A stretch of DNA of 64,000 nucleotides from Catenuloplanes indicus (GTDB lineage: Bacteria > Actinomycetota > Actinomycetes > Mycobacteriales > Micromonosporaceae), in assembly GCF_030813715.1 (NCBI RefSeq), contig NZ_JAUSUZ010000001.1:7378001-7442000 (forward strand). The letters are read 5' to 3'. Below are positions 1 to 9,755 of this stretch, one piece after another (the stretch's first letter is position 1; each line of letters begins with the position of its first letter). The notes beneath the pieces are model-generated. The model was not told the DNA's origin. It saw nothing but the letters and a program-made list of their open reading frames with translations, and did no database searches. The position numbers and the translations under genes were made by a program.

Positions 1-3000
1 TGGTGTCGGCGGATGCGTCGTATGACGCGTTTGATGGTGAGGGTCGTCCGACGCATGGTAAGACCGCGGATGGTCAGTCGATCGACGTCGCCTATGAGGG
101 CAACGGTAATTCGACGGCGCGTTATGGCGGTGCTGATGGTGGTGTGACGGTCACGTCGAATGCTGACGGTGATCCGGTGCGGATGGTGTCGGCGGACGCG
201 ACCTATGACGCGTTTGATGGTGAGGGCCGGCCGACGCACGGTAAGACCGCGGATGGTCAGTCGATCGACATCTCGTACGAGGCGAACGGTAACTCGACCG
301 CGCGTTATGGTGGTGCTGATGGTGGTGTGACGGTCACGTCGAATGCTGACGGTGATCCGGTGCGGATGGTCACCGGCGACGCGACCTATGACGCGTTTGA
401 TGGTGAGGGTCGTCCGACGCACGGTAAGACCGCGGATGATCAGTCGATCGAGATTTCGTACGAGGCGAACGGGAATTCGACCGCGCGTTACGGCGGCGGT
501 GCTGATGGCGGCACGACAGTTACCTCGAACGCTGACGGTGATCCGGTCCGGATGGTGTCGGCGGACGCGACCTATGACGCCTTTGATGGTGAGGGCCGGC
601 CGACGCACGGTAAGACCGCGGACGGTCAGTCGATCGACATCTCGTATGAGAGTAACGGCAGTTCGACCGCGCGTTACAGCGGTGCTAGCGGCGGCACGAC
701 AGTTACCTCGAACGCTGACGGTGATCCGGTCCGGATGGTGTCGGCGGACGCGACCTATGACGCGTTCGATGGTGAGGGTCGTCCGACGCGCGGTAAGACC
801 GCGGATGGTCAGTCGATCGACATCTCGTACGAGGCGAACGGTAACTCGACCGCGCGTTATGGTGGTGCTGATGGTGGTGTGACGGTCACGTCGAATGCTG
901 ACGGTGATCCGGTGCGGATGGTGTCGGCGGACGCGACCTATGACGCCTTTGATGGTGAGGGTCGTCCGACGCACGGTAAGACCGCGGACGGTCAGTCGAT
1001 CGACATCGCCTATGAAGGCAACGGGAATTCGACCGCGCGTTACAGCGGTGCTAGCGGCGGCACGACAGTTACCTCGAACGCTGACGGTGATCCGGTCCGG
1101 ATGGTGTCGGCGGACGCGACCTATGACGCCTTTGATGGTGAGGGCCGGCCGACGCACGGTAAGACCGCGGATGGCCAGTCGATCGATATCTCGTATGAGA
1201 GTAACGGTAATTCGACGGCGCGTTATGGCGGTGCTGATGGTGGTGTGACGGTCACGTCGAATGCTGACGGTGACCCGGTGCGGATGGTCACCGGCGACGC
1301 GACCTATGACGCGTTTGATGGTGAGGGTCGTCCGACGCACGGTAAGACCGCGGACGGCCAGTCGATCGACATCGCCTATGAAGGCAACGGGAATTCGACC
1401 GCGCGTTACGGCGGCGGTGCTGATGGCGGCACGACAGTTACCTCGAACGCTGACGGTGATCCGGTGCGGATGGTCACCGGCGACGCGTCGTATGACGCGT
1501 TTGATAGTGAGGGTCGTCCGACGCATGGTAAGACCGCGGATGGTCAGTCGATCGACATCGCCTATGAGAGTAACGGTAATTCGACGGCGCGTTATGGCGG
1601 TGCTGATGGTGGTGTGACGGTCACGTCGAATGCTGACGGTGACCCGGTGCGGATGGTGTCGGCGGACGCGACCTATGACGCGTTTGACGGTGAGGGTCGT
1701 CCGACGCACGGTAAGACCGCGGATGGTCAGTCGATCGACATCGCCTATGAGGGCAACGGTAATTCGACGGCGCGTTATGGCGGTGCTGATGGTGGTGTGA
1801 CGGTCACGTCGAATGCTGACGGTGACCCGATTCGGATGGTGTCCGCGGACGCGACCTATGACGCCTTTGATGGTGAGGGCCGGCCGACGCACGGTAAGAC
1901 CGCGGACGGCCAGTCGATCGACATCTCGTATGAGAGTAACGGCAGTTCGACCGCGCGTTACAGCGGTGCTAGCGGCGGCACGACAGTTACCTCGAACGCT
2001 GACGGTGATCCGGTCCGGATGGTGTCGGCGGACGCGTCGTATGACGCGTTTGATAGTGAGGGTCGTCCGACGCATGGTAAGACCGCGGATGGTCAGTCGA
2101 TCGACATCGCCTATGAGAGCAACGGTAATTCGACGGCGCGTTATGGCGGTGCTGATGGTGGTGTGACGGTCACGTCGAATGCTGACGGTGACCCGGTGCG
2201 GATGGTGTCGGCGGACGCGACCTATGACGCCTTTGATGGTGAGGGTCGTCCGACGCACGGTAAGACCGCGGACGGTCAGTCGATCGACATCGCCTATGAG
2301 GGCAACGGTAATTCGACCGCGCGTTATGGTGGTGCTGATGGTGGTGTGACGGTCACGTCGAATGCTGACGGTGACCCGGTGCGGATGGTGTCGGCGGACG
2401 CGACCTATGACGCCTTTGATGGTGAGGGTCGTCCGACGCACGGTAAGACCGCGGACGGTCAGTCGATCGACATCGCCTATGAGGGCAACGGTAATTCGAC
2501 GGCGCGTTATGGCGGTGCTGATGGTGGTGTGACGGTCACGTCGAATGCTGACGGTGACCCGATTCGGATGGTGTCCGCGGACGCGACCTATGACGCGTTT
2601 GACGGTGAGGGCCGTCCGACGCACGGTGTCACCAAGGACAACCAGTCGATCGACATCTCGTACGAGGGCAACGGTAACTCGACCGCCCGTTACGGTGGTG
2701 CTGATGGTGGTGTGACGGTCACGTCGAATGCTGACGGTGATCCGGTGCGGATGGTGTCCGCGGACGCGACCTATGACGCGTTTGACGGTGAGGGCCGTCC
2801 GACGCACGGTAAGACCGCGGACGGTCAGTCGATCGACATCTCGTACGAGGCGAACGGTAACTCGACCGCCCGTTACGGTGGTGCTGATGGTGGTGTGACG
2901 GTCACGTCGAATGCTGACGGTGACCCGATCCGGATGGTGTCCGCGGACGCGACCTATGACGCGTTTGACGGTGAGGGCCGTCCGACGCACGGTGTCACCA

Positions 3001-6000
3001 AGGACAACCAGTCGATCGACATCTCGTACGAGGCGAACGGTAACTCGACCGCCCGTTACGGTGGTGCTGATGGTGGTGTGACGGTCACGTCGAATGCTGA
3101 CGGTGACCCGATCCGGATGGTGTCCGCGGACGCGACCTACGACCGTTTCGACGGCGAGGGCCGTCCGACGCACGGTGTCACCAAGGACAACCAGTCGATC
3201 GACATCTCGTACGAGGCGAACGGTAACTCGACCGCCCGTTACGGTGGTGCTGATGGTGGTGTGACGGTCACGTCGAATGCTGACGGTGACCCGATCCGGA
3301 TGGTGTCCGCGGACGCGACCTATGACGCGTTTGACGGTGAGGGCCGTCCGACGCACGGTGTCACCAAGGACAACCAGTCGATCGACATCTCGTACGAGGC
3401 GAACGGTAACTCGACCGCCCGTTACGGTGGTGCTGATGGTGGTGTGACGGTCACGTCGAATGCTGACGGTGACCCGATCCGGATGGTGTCCGCGGACGCG
3501 ACCTACGACCGTTTCGACGGCGAGGGCCGTCCGACGCACGGTAAGACCGCGGACGGCCAGTCGATCGACATCTCGTACCAGGGCGAGAACTCGGTCGCGC
3601 ACTACGCGGGTCCGGACGGCGGCATCACCGTCACGTCGAACGCCGACGGCGACCCGATCCGCATGGTCTCCGGCGACACGACCTACGACCGTTTCGACGG
3701 TGAGGGCCGGCCGATTCACGGCACCACCCAGGACGGCCAGTCGGTCGACATCTCCTACCAGGGCGACAATTCGGTTGCCCGGTACGACGGCCCGGGCGGC
3801 GCCGTCACGGTGACCTCGAACGGCGACGGCGACCCGATCCGGATGCAGACGCCGGATGCCACCTACGACCGGTTCGACGGCGAGGGCCGCCCGACCCACG
3901 GCGTCACCAAGGACAACCAGACCGTCGACATCTCGTACCAGGGCGAGAACTCGGTCGCGCACTACTCGGACCCGGACGGCGACGTCACCATCACGTCGAA
4001 CGCCGACGGCGACCCGATCCGCATGGTCACCGGCGACGCGACCTACGACCGTTTCGACGGTGAGGGCCGGCCGATCCACGGCAGTATGAAGGACGGCCAG
4101 TCGGTCGACATCTCGTACCAGGGTGAGAATTCGGTTGCCCGGTATTCCGGTCCGGACGGTACGACCACCGTGACGTCGAACGGTGCCGGTGACCCGGTCC
4201 GGATGGAGACCGCGGACGCGACCTACGACCGTTTCGACGGTGAGGGCCGGCCGATCCACGGCAGTATGAAGGACGGCCAGTCGGTCGACATCTCGTACCA
4301 GGGTGAGAATTCGGTTGCCCGGTATTCCGGTCCGGACGGTACGACCACCGTGACGTCGAACGGTGCCGGTGACCCGGTCCGGATGGAGACCGCGGACGCG
4401 ACCTACGACCGTTTCGACGGTGAGGGCCGGCCGATCCACGGCACCACGAAGGACGGCCAGTCGGTCGACATCTCGTACCAGGGCGAGAATTCGGTTGCCC
4501 GGTATTCCGGTCCGGACGGCACGACCACCGTGACGTCGAACGGTGCCGGTGACCCGGTCCGGATGGAGACCGCGGACGCGACCTACGACCGTTTCGACGG
4601 TGAGGGCCGCCCGATCCACGGCACCACGAAGGACGGCCAGTCGGTCGACATCTCGTACCAGGGCGAGAATTCGGTTGCCCGGTATTCCGGTCCGGACGGC
4701 ACGACCACCGTGACGTCGAACGGTGCCGGTGACCCGGTCCGGATGGAGACCGCGGACGCGACCTACGACCGTTTCGACGGTGAGGGCCGCCCGATCCACG
4801 GCACCACGAAGGACGGCCAGTCCGTCGACATCTCGTACCAGGGCGAGAACTCCACCGCGCACTACGCCGGTCCGGACGGCGGCGTGACGGTCACGTCGAA
4901 CGGCAACGGCGATCCGATCCGCATGCAGACCGCGGACGCCACCTACGACCGTTTCGACGGTGAAGGCCGCCCGACCCACGGTGTGACCAAGGACGGCGAC
5001 CCGGTCGACATCTCGTACCAGGGCGACAACTCGGTCGCGCGGTACGCGAGCCCGGACGGCGACGTGACGGTTACGTCGAACGGCGACGGCGATCCGGTGC
5101 GGATGGAGACGCCGGATGCGACGTATGACCGGTTCGACGGTGAGGGCCGGCCGATCCATGGTGTGACCAAGGACGGTCAGTCCATCGACATCGCGTATCA
5201 GGGCGAGAACTCGATCGCGAGTTACGCGGGTCCGGACGGTACGACCACGGTCACGTCGAACGGCGACGGCGATCCGGTGCGGATGGAGACGCCGGATGCG
5301 ACGTACGACCGGTTCGACGGTGAGGGCCGGCCGATCCACGGCACCACCGAGGACGGTCAGTCCATCGACATCGCCTACCAGGGCGAGAACTCGATCGCGA
5401 GTTACGCGGGTCCGGACGGTACGACCACGGTCACGTCGAACGGCGACGGCGATCCGGTGCGGATGGAGACGCCGGATGCGACGTACGACCGGTTCGACGG
5501 TGAGGGCCGGCCGATCCACGGCACCACCGAGGACGGTCAGTCCATCGACATCGCCTACCAGGGCGAGAACTCGGTCGCCACGTACACCGGACCGGGCGGC
5601 ACGACCACGGTCACGTCGAACGGCGACGGCGACCCGATCCGGATGACCACCGGCGACGGTGCCACGTTCACGCAGTTCGACGAGCGGGGCCGGCCGACCG
5701 GCGGCGCGACGTCGGCCAACGAGCCGATCACCATCTCGTACGACGACGTGGCGCACACGTCGACCGCGGTCTACGGCGGGGACACGACGGTTCTCTCGAA
5801 CGCGGACGGCGATCCGATCGAGATGCGTACGCCGGATGCGACGTTCAACGGCTTCGATGCGCAGGGCCGGCCGGTCGCGGGTATGACGAAGCAGAACGAG
5901 TCGATCTCGATCTCCTACGACGACGTGGCGCACACGTCGACCGCGGTCTACGGCGGGGACACGACGGTTCTCTCGAACGCGGACGGCGATCCGATCGAGA

Positions 6001-7780
6001 TGCGTACGCCGGATGCGACGTTCAACGGCTTCGATGCGCAGGGCCGGCCGGTCGCGGGTATGACGAAGCAGAACGAGTCGATCTCGATCACCTATGACGA
6101 CGGCGCGAAGACCAGTACCGCGGTCTACGGCGGGGACACGACGGTTCTCTCGAACGCGGACGGCGATCCGATCGAGATGCGTACGCCGGATGCGACGTTC
6201 AACGGCTTCGATGCACAGGGCCGGCCGATCGCGGGTATGACGAAGCAGAACGAGTCGATCTCGATCACCTATGACGACGGCGCGAAGACCAGTACCGCGG
6301 TCTACGGCGGGGACACGACGGTTCTCTCGAACGCGGACGGCGATCCGATCGAGATGCGTACGCCGGATGCGACGTTCAACGGCTTCGATGCGCAGGGCCG
6401 GCCGGTCGCGGGTATGACGAAGCAGAACGAGTCGATCTCGATCTCCTACGACGACGTGGCGCACACGTCGACCGCGGTCTACGGCGGGGACACGACGGTT
6501 CTCTCGAACGCGGACGGCGATCCGATCGAGATGCGCACGCCGGACGCCACCTACAACGACTTCTACGAGGACGACCGGCCCCGCAGCGGCACCACCAAGG
6601 ACGGGGACAGCATCGCCATCACGTACGACGATGCGGCCGGGACCTCGACCGCCACGTACGACGGCACAACCGAGGTGGTCTCCAGGGGCAACGTGACGCT
6701 GGAGATGCGTACGCCGGACGCGATCTACCGGGAGTTCTACCCGGACGGGCGGGTCAAGGCCGGCACGACGCGCAAGGACAACGAGAGCATCCTCGTCACG
6801 TACGACGACGCGGCCGGCACCACGAAGACGACGTACGGCGGCAAGACCGACGTCATCTCCAGGGGTGACGTCGTCCTGGAGATGCGCACGCCGGACGCGA
6901 TCTACAGGACGTTCGACGGCCAGAACCGGCCGACCGGCGGGCACACCACCGATGACAACGACACCATCTCCATCACGTACGACGACGCTGCGAAGATCTC
7001 GACGACGACGTACGGCGACGGCACCCGGTACGTCGCGCAGTTCGACGGCACCCCGGTCAGCCTGCTCTCGGACGGGATCCTGTTCACCGAGTTCGACGAG
7101 AAGCGCCGCCCGGAGGCGGGCATCAACCAGGAGACCAGCGAGACCGTCTCGATCACCTATGACGACGAGGCGAAGACCTCCACGACCACGTTCGGCAACG
7201 GCGGCGAGCTGATCGCGGACCAGCTGGGCAACCCGATCAAGTTCACGGCCGCGGACGGGACGATCTTTTCGGAGTTCTACCTGGACAAGCGCCCGAAGGC
7301 CGGCACCGCGGACGGTGTGCCGTTCACGATCACCTATGACGACGTCGCGAAGACGTCCCGCATCGACTACCAGGGCGGCACGTACGTCCTGCTGAACGAG
7401 CACGACAAGCCGACGTACATGCAGACCGGCGACGGTTACAAGTTCGACCACTTCTATGACGACGGCCGGCCGAAGTCCGGGACCACCCCGAACGGCGACA
7501 AGATCACGTTCACCTACGACGACGCGAAGAAGACCACCACCGCGAGCATCAACGACGGCGAGCAGACGATCGTCTACGACGAGAACAACGATCCGCTGAC
7601 GATGACGACCGACGAGGGCTGGATCTTCACGAACTACGACCCGGAGCTGGGCGAGTTCACCAAGGGCTGGGACCCGGACAAGAAGCAGTGGTTCGACATC
7701 ACCTACGGCCCGCGCGGCGAGGTGACCTGGACGTACGGCAAGGACGAGTACATCAGGTTCGACGAGCAGGGCAACCCGAT
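1..7780 (+). repeat. In-frame tandem array of about 177-183 bp units
   Basis: About 43 coding repeats lie head to tail. The upstream units differ by only a few bases. They use many T-ending codons (GGT, GCT, GAT, TAT), unlike the C-ending codons of neighbouring genes. From about 3540 codon use becomes typical, and from about 5650 the units diverge at protein level. Two adjacent copies near 4060-4235 and 4240-4415 look identical by eye. This suggests recent expansion or gene conversion at the upstream end. Confidence 0.9.
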
Positions 7781-8114
7781 CTACCAGGTCACGCACGACA
7801 GCGACGGCAACGTGGTCGAAATCAACTACGAGGTGCAGATCGAGCTGCTGAAGACCACCGCGGAGCTGACCCAGACCGAGCGCGACAAGATCGAGGACCT
7901 GTTGGAGGATATGAAGAAGTCACTCAGCGACGGCGAGACGTACTGGGTCAGTCCGGCCGGTACCACCTACGCGACGTACCGCAAGGCGATCGAGATGGCC
8001 TCGAAGAACCTGCTCACGGTGCTCGACGCGTCGATCAAGAAGCTGAATCTGACATATCAGAACTACAAGGACGCGGAGCAGCAGAACGCGGAGAACTTCC
8101 GGCCGGACCGCTGA
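1..8114 (+). CDS. Giant YD/RHS-like tandem-repeat protein with C-terminal WXG100-like hairpin (5' truncated)
   Basis: The reading frame is open at the left edge, and the repeat phase continues upstream, so the start lies outside the window. At least 2703 residues are visible. About 43 units of 59-61 residues follow one another, each with an aromatic strand, an FDGEGRP turn, an ISY strand, an ARY strand and a TVTSNADGDP turn; this pattern recalls YD/RHS repeats. Units 1-31 (to about 5646) are nearly identical, and later ones diverge steadily. The last 90 residues (from about 7830) are helical. They carry W at 7944 followed by a glycine, a second helix, and a YKDAE tail (Tyr codon 8064, Glu codon 8076). 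This fits a WXG100 hairpin with the YxxxD/E export signal of type VII substrates. No cysteine was seen. A large surface or secreted structural protein exported by the adjacent ESX system is inferred. No toxin domain is visible in this part. Confidence 0.85.
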   Translation, partial: VSADASYDAFDGEGRPTHGKTADGQSIDVAYEGNGNSTARYGGADGGVTVTSNADGDPVRMVSADATYDAFDGEGRPTHGKTADGQSIDISYEANGNSTARYGGADGGVTVTSNADGDPVRMVTGDATYDAFDGEGRPTHGKTADDQSIEISYEANGNSTARYGGGADGGTTVTSNADGDPVRMVSADATYDAFDGEGRPTHGKTADGQSIDISYESNGSSTARYSGASGGTTVTSNADGDPVRMVSADATYDAFDGEGRPTRGKTADGQSIDISYEANGNSTARYGGADGGVTVTSNADGDPVRMVSADATYDAFDGEGRPTHGKTADGQSIDIAYEGNGNSTARYSGASGGTTVTSNADGDPVRMVSADATYDAFDGEGRPTHGKTADGQSIDISYESNGNSTARYGGADGGVTVTSNADGDPVRMVTGDATYDAFDGEGRPTHGKTADGQSIDIAYEGNGNSTARYGGGADGGTTVTSNADGDPVRMVTGDASYDAFDSEGRPTHGKTADGQSIDIAYESNGNSTARYGGADGGVTVTSNADGDPVRMVSADATYDAFDGEGRPTHGKTADGQSIDIAYEGNGNSTARYGGADGGVTVTSNADGDPIRMVSADATYDAFDGEGRPTHGKTADGQSIDISYESNGSSTARYSGASGGTTVTSNADGDPVRMVSADASYDAFDSEGRPTHGKTADGQSIDIAYESNGNSTARYGGADGGVTVTSNADGDPVRMVSADATYDAFDGEGRPTHGKTADGQSIDIAYEGNGNSTARYGGADGGVTVTSNADGDPVRMVSADATYDAFDGEGRPTHGKTADGQSIDIAYEGNGNSTARYGGADGGVTVTSNADGDPIRMVSADATYDAFDGEGRPTHGVTKDNQSIDISYEGNGNSTARYGGADGGVTVTSNADGDPVRMVSADATYDAFDGEGRPTHGKTADGQSIDISYEANGNSTARYGGADGGVTVTSNADGDPIRMVSADATYDAFDGEGRPTHGVTKDNQSIDISYEANGNSTARYGGADGGVTVTSNADGDPIRMVSADATYDRFDGEGRPTHGVTKDNQSIDISYEANGNSTARYGGADGGVTVTSNADGDPIRMVSADATYDAFDGEGRPTHGVTKDNQSIDISYEANGNSTARYGGADGGVTVTSNADGDPIRMVSADATYDRFDGEGRPTHGKTADGQSIDISYQGENSVAHYAGPDGGITVTSNADGDPIRMVSGDTTYDRFDGEGRPIHGTTQDGQSVDISYQGDNSVARYDGPGGAVTVTSNGDGDPIRMQTPDATYDRFDGEGRPTHGVTKDNQTVDISYQGENSVAHYSDPDGDVTITSNADGDPIRMVTGDATYDRFDGEGRPIHGSMKDGQSVDISYQGENSVARYSGPDGTTTVTSNGAGDPVRMETADATYDRFDGEGRPIHGSMKDGQSVDISYQGENSVARYSGPDGTTTVTSNGAGDPVRMETADATYDRFDGEGRPIHGTTKDGQSVDISYQGENSVARYSGPDGTTTVTSNGAGDPVRMETADATYDRFDGEGRPIHGTTKDGQSVDISYQGENSVARYSGPDGTTTVTSNGAGDPVRMETADATYDRFDGEGRPIHGTTKDGQSVDISYQGENSTAHYAGPDGGVTVTSNGNGDPIRMQTADATYDRFDGEGRPTHGVTKDGDPVDISYQGDNSVARYASPDGDVTVTSNGDGDPVRMETPDATYDRFDGEGRPIHGVTKDGQSIDIAYQGENSIASYAGPDGTTTVTSNGDGDPVRMETPDATYDRFDGEGRPIHGTTEDGQSIDIAYQGENSIASYAGPDGTTTVTSNGDGDPVRMETPDATYDRFDGEGRPIHGTTEDGQSIDIAYQGENSVATYTGPGGTTTVTSNGDGDPIRMTTGDGATFTQFDERGRPTGGATSANEPITISYDDVAHTSTAVYGGDTTVLSNADGDPIEMRTPDATFNGFDAQGRPVAGMTKQNESISISYDDVAHTSTAVYGGDTTVLSNADGDPIEMRTPDATFNGFDAQGRPVAGMTKQNESISITYDDGAKTSTAVYGGDTTVLSNADGDPIEMRTPDATFNGFDAQGRPIAGMTKQNESISITYDDGAKTSTAVYGGDTTVLSNADGDPIEMRTPDATFNGFDAQGRPVAGMTKQNESISISYDDVAHTSTAVYGGDTTVLSNADGDPIEMRTPDATYNDFYEDDRPRSGTTKDGDSIAITYDDAAGTSTATYDGTTEVVSRGNVTLEMRTPDAIYREFYPDGRVKAGTTRKDNESILVTYDDAAGTTKTTYGGKTDVISRGDVVLEMRTPDAIYRTFDGQNRPTGGHTTDDNDTISITYDDAAKISTTTYGDGTRYVAQFDGTPVSLLSDGILFTEFDEKRRPEAGINQETSETVSITYDDEAKTSTTTFGNGGELIADQLGNPIKFTAADGTIFSEFYLDKRPKAGTADGVPFTITYDDVAKTSRIDYQGGTYVLLNEHDKPTYMQTGDGYKFDHFYDDGRPKSGTTPNGDKITFTYDDAKKTTTASINDGEQTIVYDENNDPLTMTTDEGWIFTNYDPELGEFTKGWDPDKKQWFDITYGPRGEVTWTYGKDEYIRFDEQGNPIYQVTHDSDGNVVEINYEVQIELLKTTAELTQTERDKIEDLLEDMKKSLSDGETYWVSPAGTTYATYRKAIEMASKNLLTVLDASIKKLNLTYQNYKDAEQQNAENFRPDR

Positions 8115-8140
8115 CCGTTCGGCAAATTCCTCCTTCGTCT

Positions 8141-8166
8141 TGAACCGGACGCCGGGCGGCTCCGTA
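8141..8166 (+). promoter_or_regulatory. Putative SigL-type ECF promoter for the LuxR-type regulator
   Basis: TGAACC at 8141-8146 is followed after exactly 16 bases by CGTA at 8163-8166. This is one of five such sites in the window, and it points at the regulator gene starting at 8248. Transcription would begin near 8173, at the edge of a perfect inverted repeat. Confidence 0.6.
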
Positions 8167-8172
8167 ATCAGG

Positions 8173-8199
8173 GCGCCCGGGTCCCCGCCACCCGGGCGC
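8173..8199. promoter_or_regulatory. Perfect 10-bp inverted repeat with 7-base loop
   Basis: GCGCCCGGGT (8173-8182) and its exact complement (8190-8199) flank a 7-base loop. The hairpin lies 59 bases after the stop of the repeat gene and just after the -10 element of the proposed promoter. It could be the terminator of the repeat gene, an attenuator in the 5' leader of the regulator, or an operator. No U-run follows. Confidence 0.5.
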
Positions 8200-8247
8200 A
8201 CGCCCGGCACCGGCCGCCGGTGTGCGGGGACTGACCAGGAGGAACAG

Positions 8248-8886
8248 ATGCTCACGATCGCGATCGTCGACGACCACCCGGTGAAACGGGCCGGTCTGGA
8301 GAAGTTCGTCGCCGAGACGTCCGGCCTCGAGGTCGCCACGTCCGTGCGCGCGGTCGAGGATCTCGCCGCCGACGTGTCGTTCGACGTGGCGATCCTGGAC
8401 GTGCCGCTGCGGCCGGGCGGCCCGGCGCTGTCCGCGATCGAGAGTCTGGTCGGCCGCGCCCCCGTGGTGGTCAGCTCCACCTGGGAGCGGCCGCTGACGT
8501 TCGGCGCAGTGCTGCGGACCGGCGTGCGCGGCTTCACCGACAGCCGGGCGGACGGCCGGATCATCGTGTCCGCGCTGTTCACGGTGGGGGAGGGCGGCTT
8601 CTACGTGTGCCCGAGGCTCGCCGACCGGTTCCAGTCCGAGCTGGTCCGCAACGTCAACGAGGACCCGGCCGGCCTGGCGCCGCGCGAGGTGGAGACGCTG
8701 CGCTGGATCGCGCGCGGGCTCACCCACTCGCAGATCGCGGGCCGGATGGGGCTGACCGAGGCGACCGTGAACACGTACGCGAAGCGGATCCGGGCGAAGC
8801 TGAACGCCGGGAACAAGGCGGAGCTGACCCGGATGGCGATCGAGCTCGGTCACATGACCGACACCCGCCGTTTCCCGGCCGCGTAG
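8248..8886 (+). CDS. LuxR/NarL-family response regulator with atypical receiver
   Basis: This is a 212-residue transcription factor. The ATG at 8248 is chosen because AGGAGGA lies at the correct distance (8236-8242); upstream starts in the frame have no such site. The receiver domain (about 1-120) has the acidic pair D8/D9 and a phospho-acceptor-like D51 in ILD. The lysine usually found near residue 99 is replaced (GFTDSR), so phosphorylation control may be altered. The C-terminal LuxR helix-turn-helix (about 146-205) starts with LAPREVETL and carries the TEATVNTY recognition helix. No histidine kinase gene is adjacent. A SigL-type promoter lies upstream. It may control the secretion cluster that follows; this is inferred from position only. 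Confidence 0.88.
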   Translation: MLTIAIVDDHPVKRAGLEKFVAETSGLEVATSVRAVEDLAADVSFDVAILDVPLRPGGPALSAIESLVGRAPVVVSSTWERPLTFGAVLRTGVRGFTDSRADGRIIVSALFTVGEGGFYVCPRLADRFQSELVRNVNEDPAGLAPREVETLRWIARGLTHSQIAGRMGLTEATVNTYAKRIRAKLNAGNKAELTRMAIELGHMTDTRRFPAA

Positions 8887-8902
8887 GGCCCGGTCCGCAC
8901 CC

Positions 8903-9715
8903 ATGGAACAGCAGAAGGCGCCCGAGCCGATGCAGACGGCGACGCTGGCGAAGCAGGCCGGCGGGCGGCCACCGAAGCCGCCGTCGCCGCACGCGGAACG
9001 ACTCGAGTTCGTGCGCGCGTTCATCGACCACGCGCGCGCCCAGCCCAGCCCGGACCGGCTCTACGCCCGGCCGCACACCGCCATGTTCGTCGCGTCCGGC
9101 TGCGCCATCTTCGCGCTGCTGTTCGGCCTGGTCTACAGCCTGTTCACGGACGGGCGCGGCGGCCGGGACGCGACCACGGCCAGCGCGACGCCGAGCCCTA
9201 CCGGGCCGTCCACGTTCACGGCCGTGACCGGCTGGGACTGCCGGGGTGAGCCGGAACACGTCTTCGAGGCACGCGGCCGTACGCCGCAGTGGCAGATCCT
9301 GGCCGGCGGCGCCTGGTCCAAGGACGGCTGCCGCGGCAACTACGCCACCGTCCCGATCAGCGGCGACCAGGGATACGACGACCCGTCACAGGTCCTGGTC
9401 TGGGCGTTCACGCCCGGCCCGAGCGTGGACAAGTGCGACGTCGCGGTCTACACGCCCACAGTGGACAAGAACGCGGTGAAGCTCGCGCCGCGCGCCCGGT
9501 ACTACATCACGGCCGGGCGGGATGGCGATGATCTGGGTACATTTGACCTGAATCAGGGTGCCAAGCCCGGCGAATGGCTGGAGGCCGGGTCGTTCCCGGT
9601 GGCGAACGGCAAGTTTACGATCCGCCTGGGGAACCGGGGAAAGTTGGAGGACGGCGGCGGCGATCGGCTGCTCGTCGCACAGCTGCGTGTCACGTGCGGA
9701 AAGGCCGACAGGTGA
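8903..9715 (+). CDS. Single-pass membrane protein with extracytoplasmic domain, unknown function
   Basis: The protein has 270 residues. A proline-rich cytoplasmic tail (about 1-58) is followed by one transmembrane helix (about 59-81, MFVASGCAIFALLFGLVYSL), a short Ser/Thr/Pro linker and a globular outer domain of about 165 residues. The outer domain has four cysteines (WDCRG, DGCRG, DKCDV, VTCGK), which could form two disulfides. The ATG at 8903 lies 17 bases after the regulator stop, so co-transcription is likely; the ribosome site is weak. I do not recognise the outer domain. Its position at the head of the ESX cluster suggests an accessory envelope component, but this is inference. Confidence 0.75.
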   Translation: MEQQKAPEPMQTATLAKQAGGRPPKPPSPHAERLEFVRAFIDHARAQPSPDRLYARPHTAMFVASGCAIFALLFGLVYSLFTDGRGGRDATTASATPSPTGPSTFTAVTGWDCRGEPEHVFEARGRTPQWQILAGGAWSKDGCRGNYATVPISGDQGYDDPSQVLVWAFTPGPSVDKCDVAVYTPTVDKNAVKLAPRARYYITAGRDGDDLGTFDLNQGAKPGEWLEAGSFPVANGKFTIRLGNRGKLEDGGGDRLLVAQLRVTCGKADR

Positions 9716-9755
9716 CGCCCCGGTCAGGGACAACCAGGACGGAAGGGCCGCGCGC

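Noticed and set aside
1-5650. Regular repeats that might be taken for a CRISPR array
   Set aside because: The units are about 180 bp, contiguous without spacers, and keep one reading frame as protein repeats.
9558-9755. Upstream extension of the EccA-like frame
   Set aside because: It overlaps the end of the preceding gene by 158 bases, is Arg/Ser-rich like a shadow frame and lacks a ribosome site. The ATG at 9756 has one.
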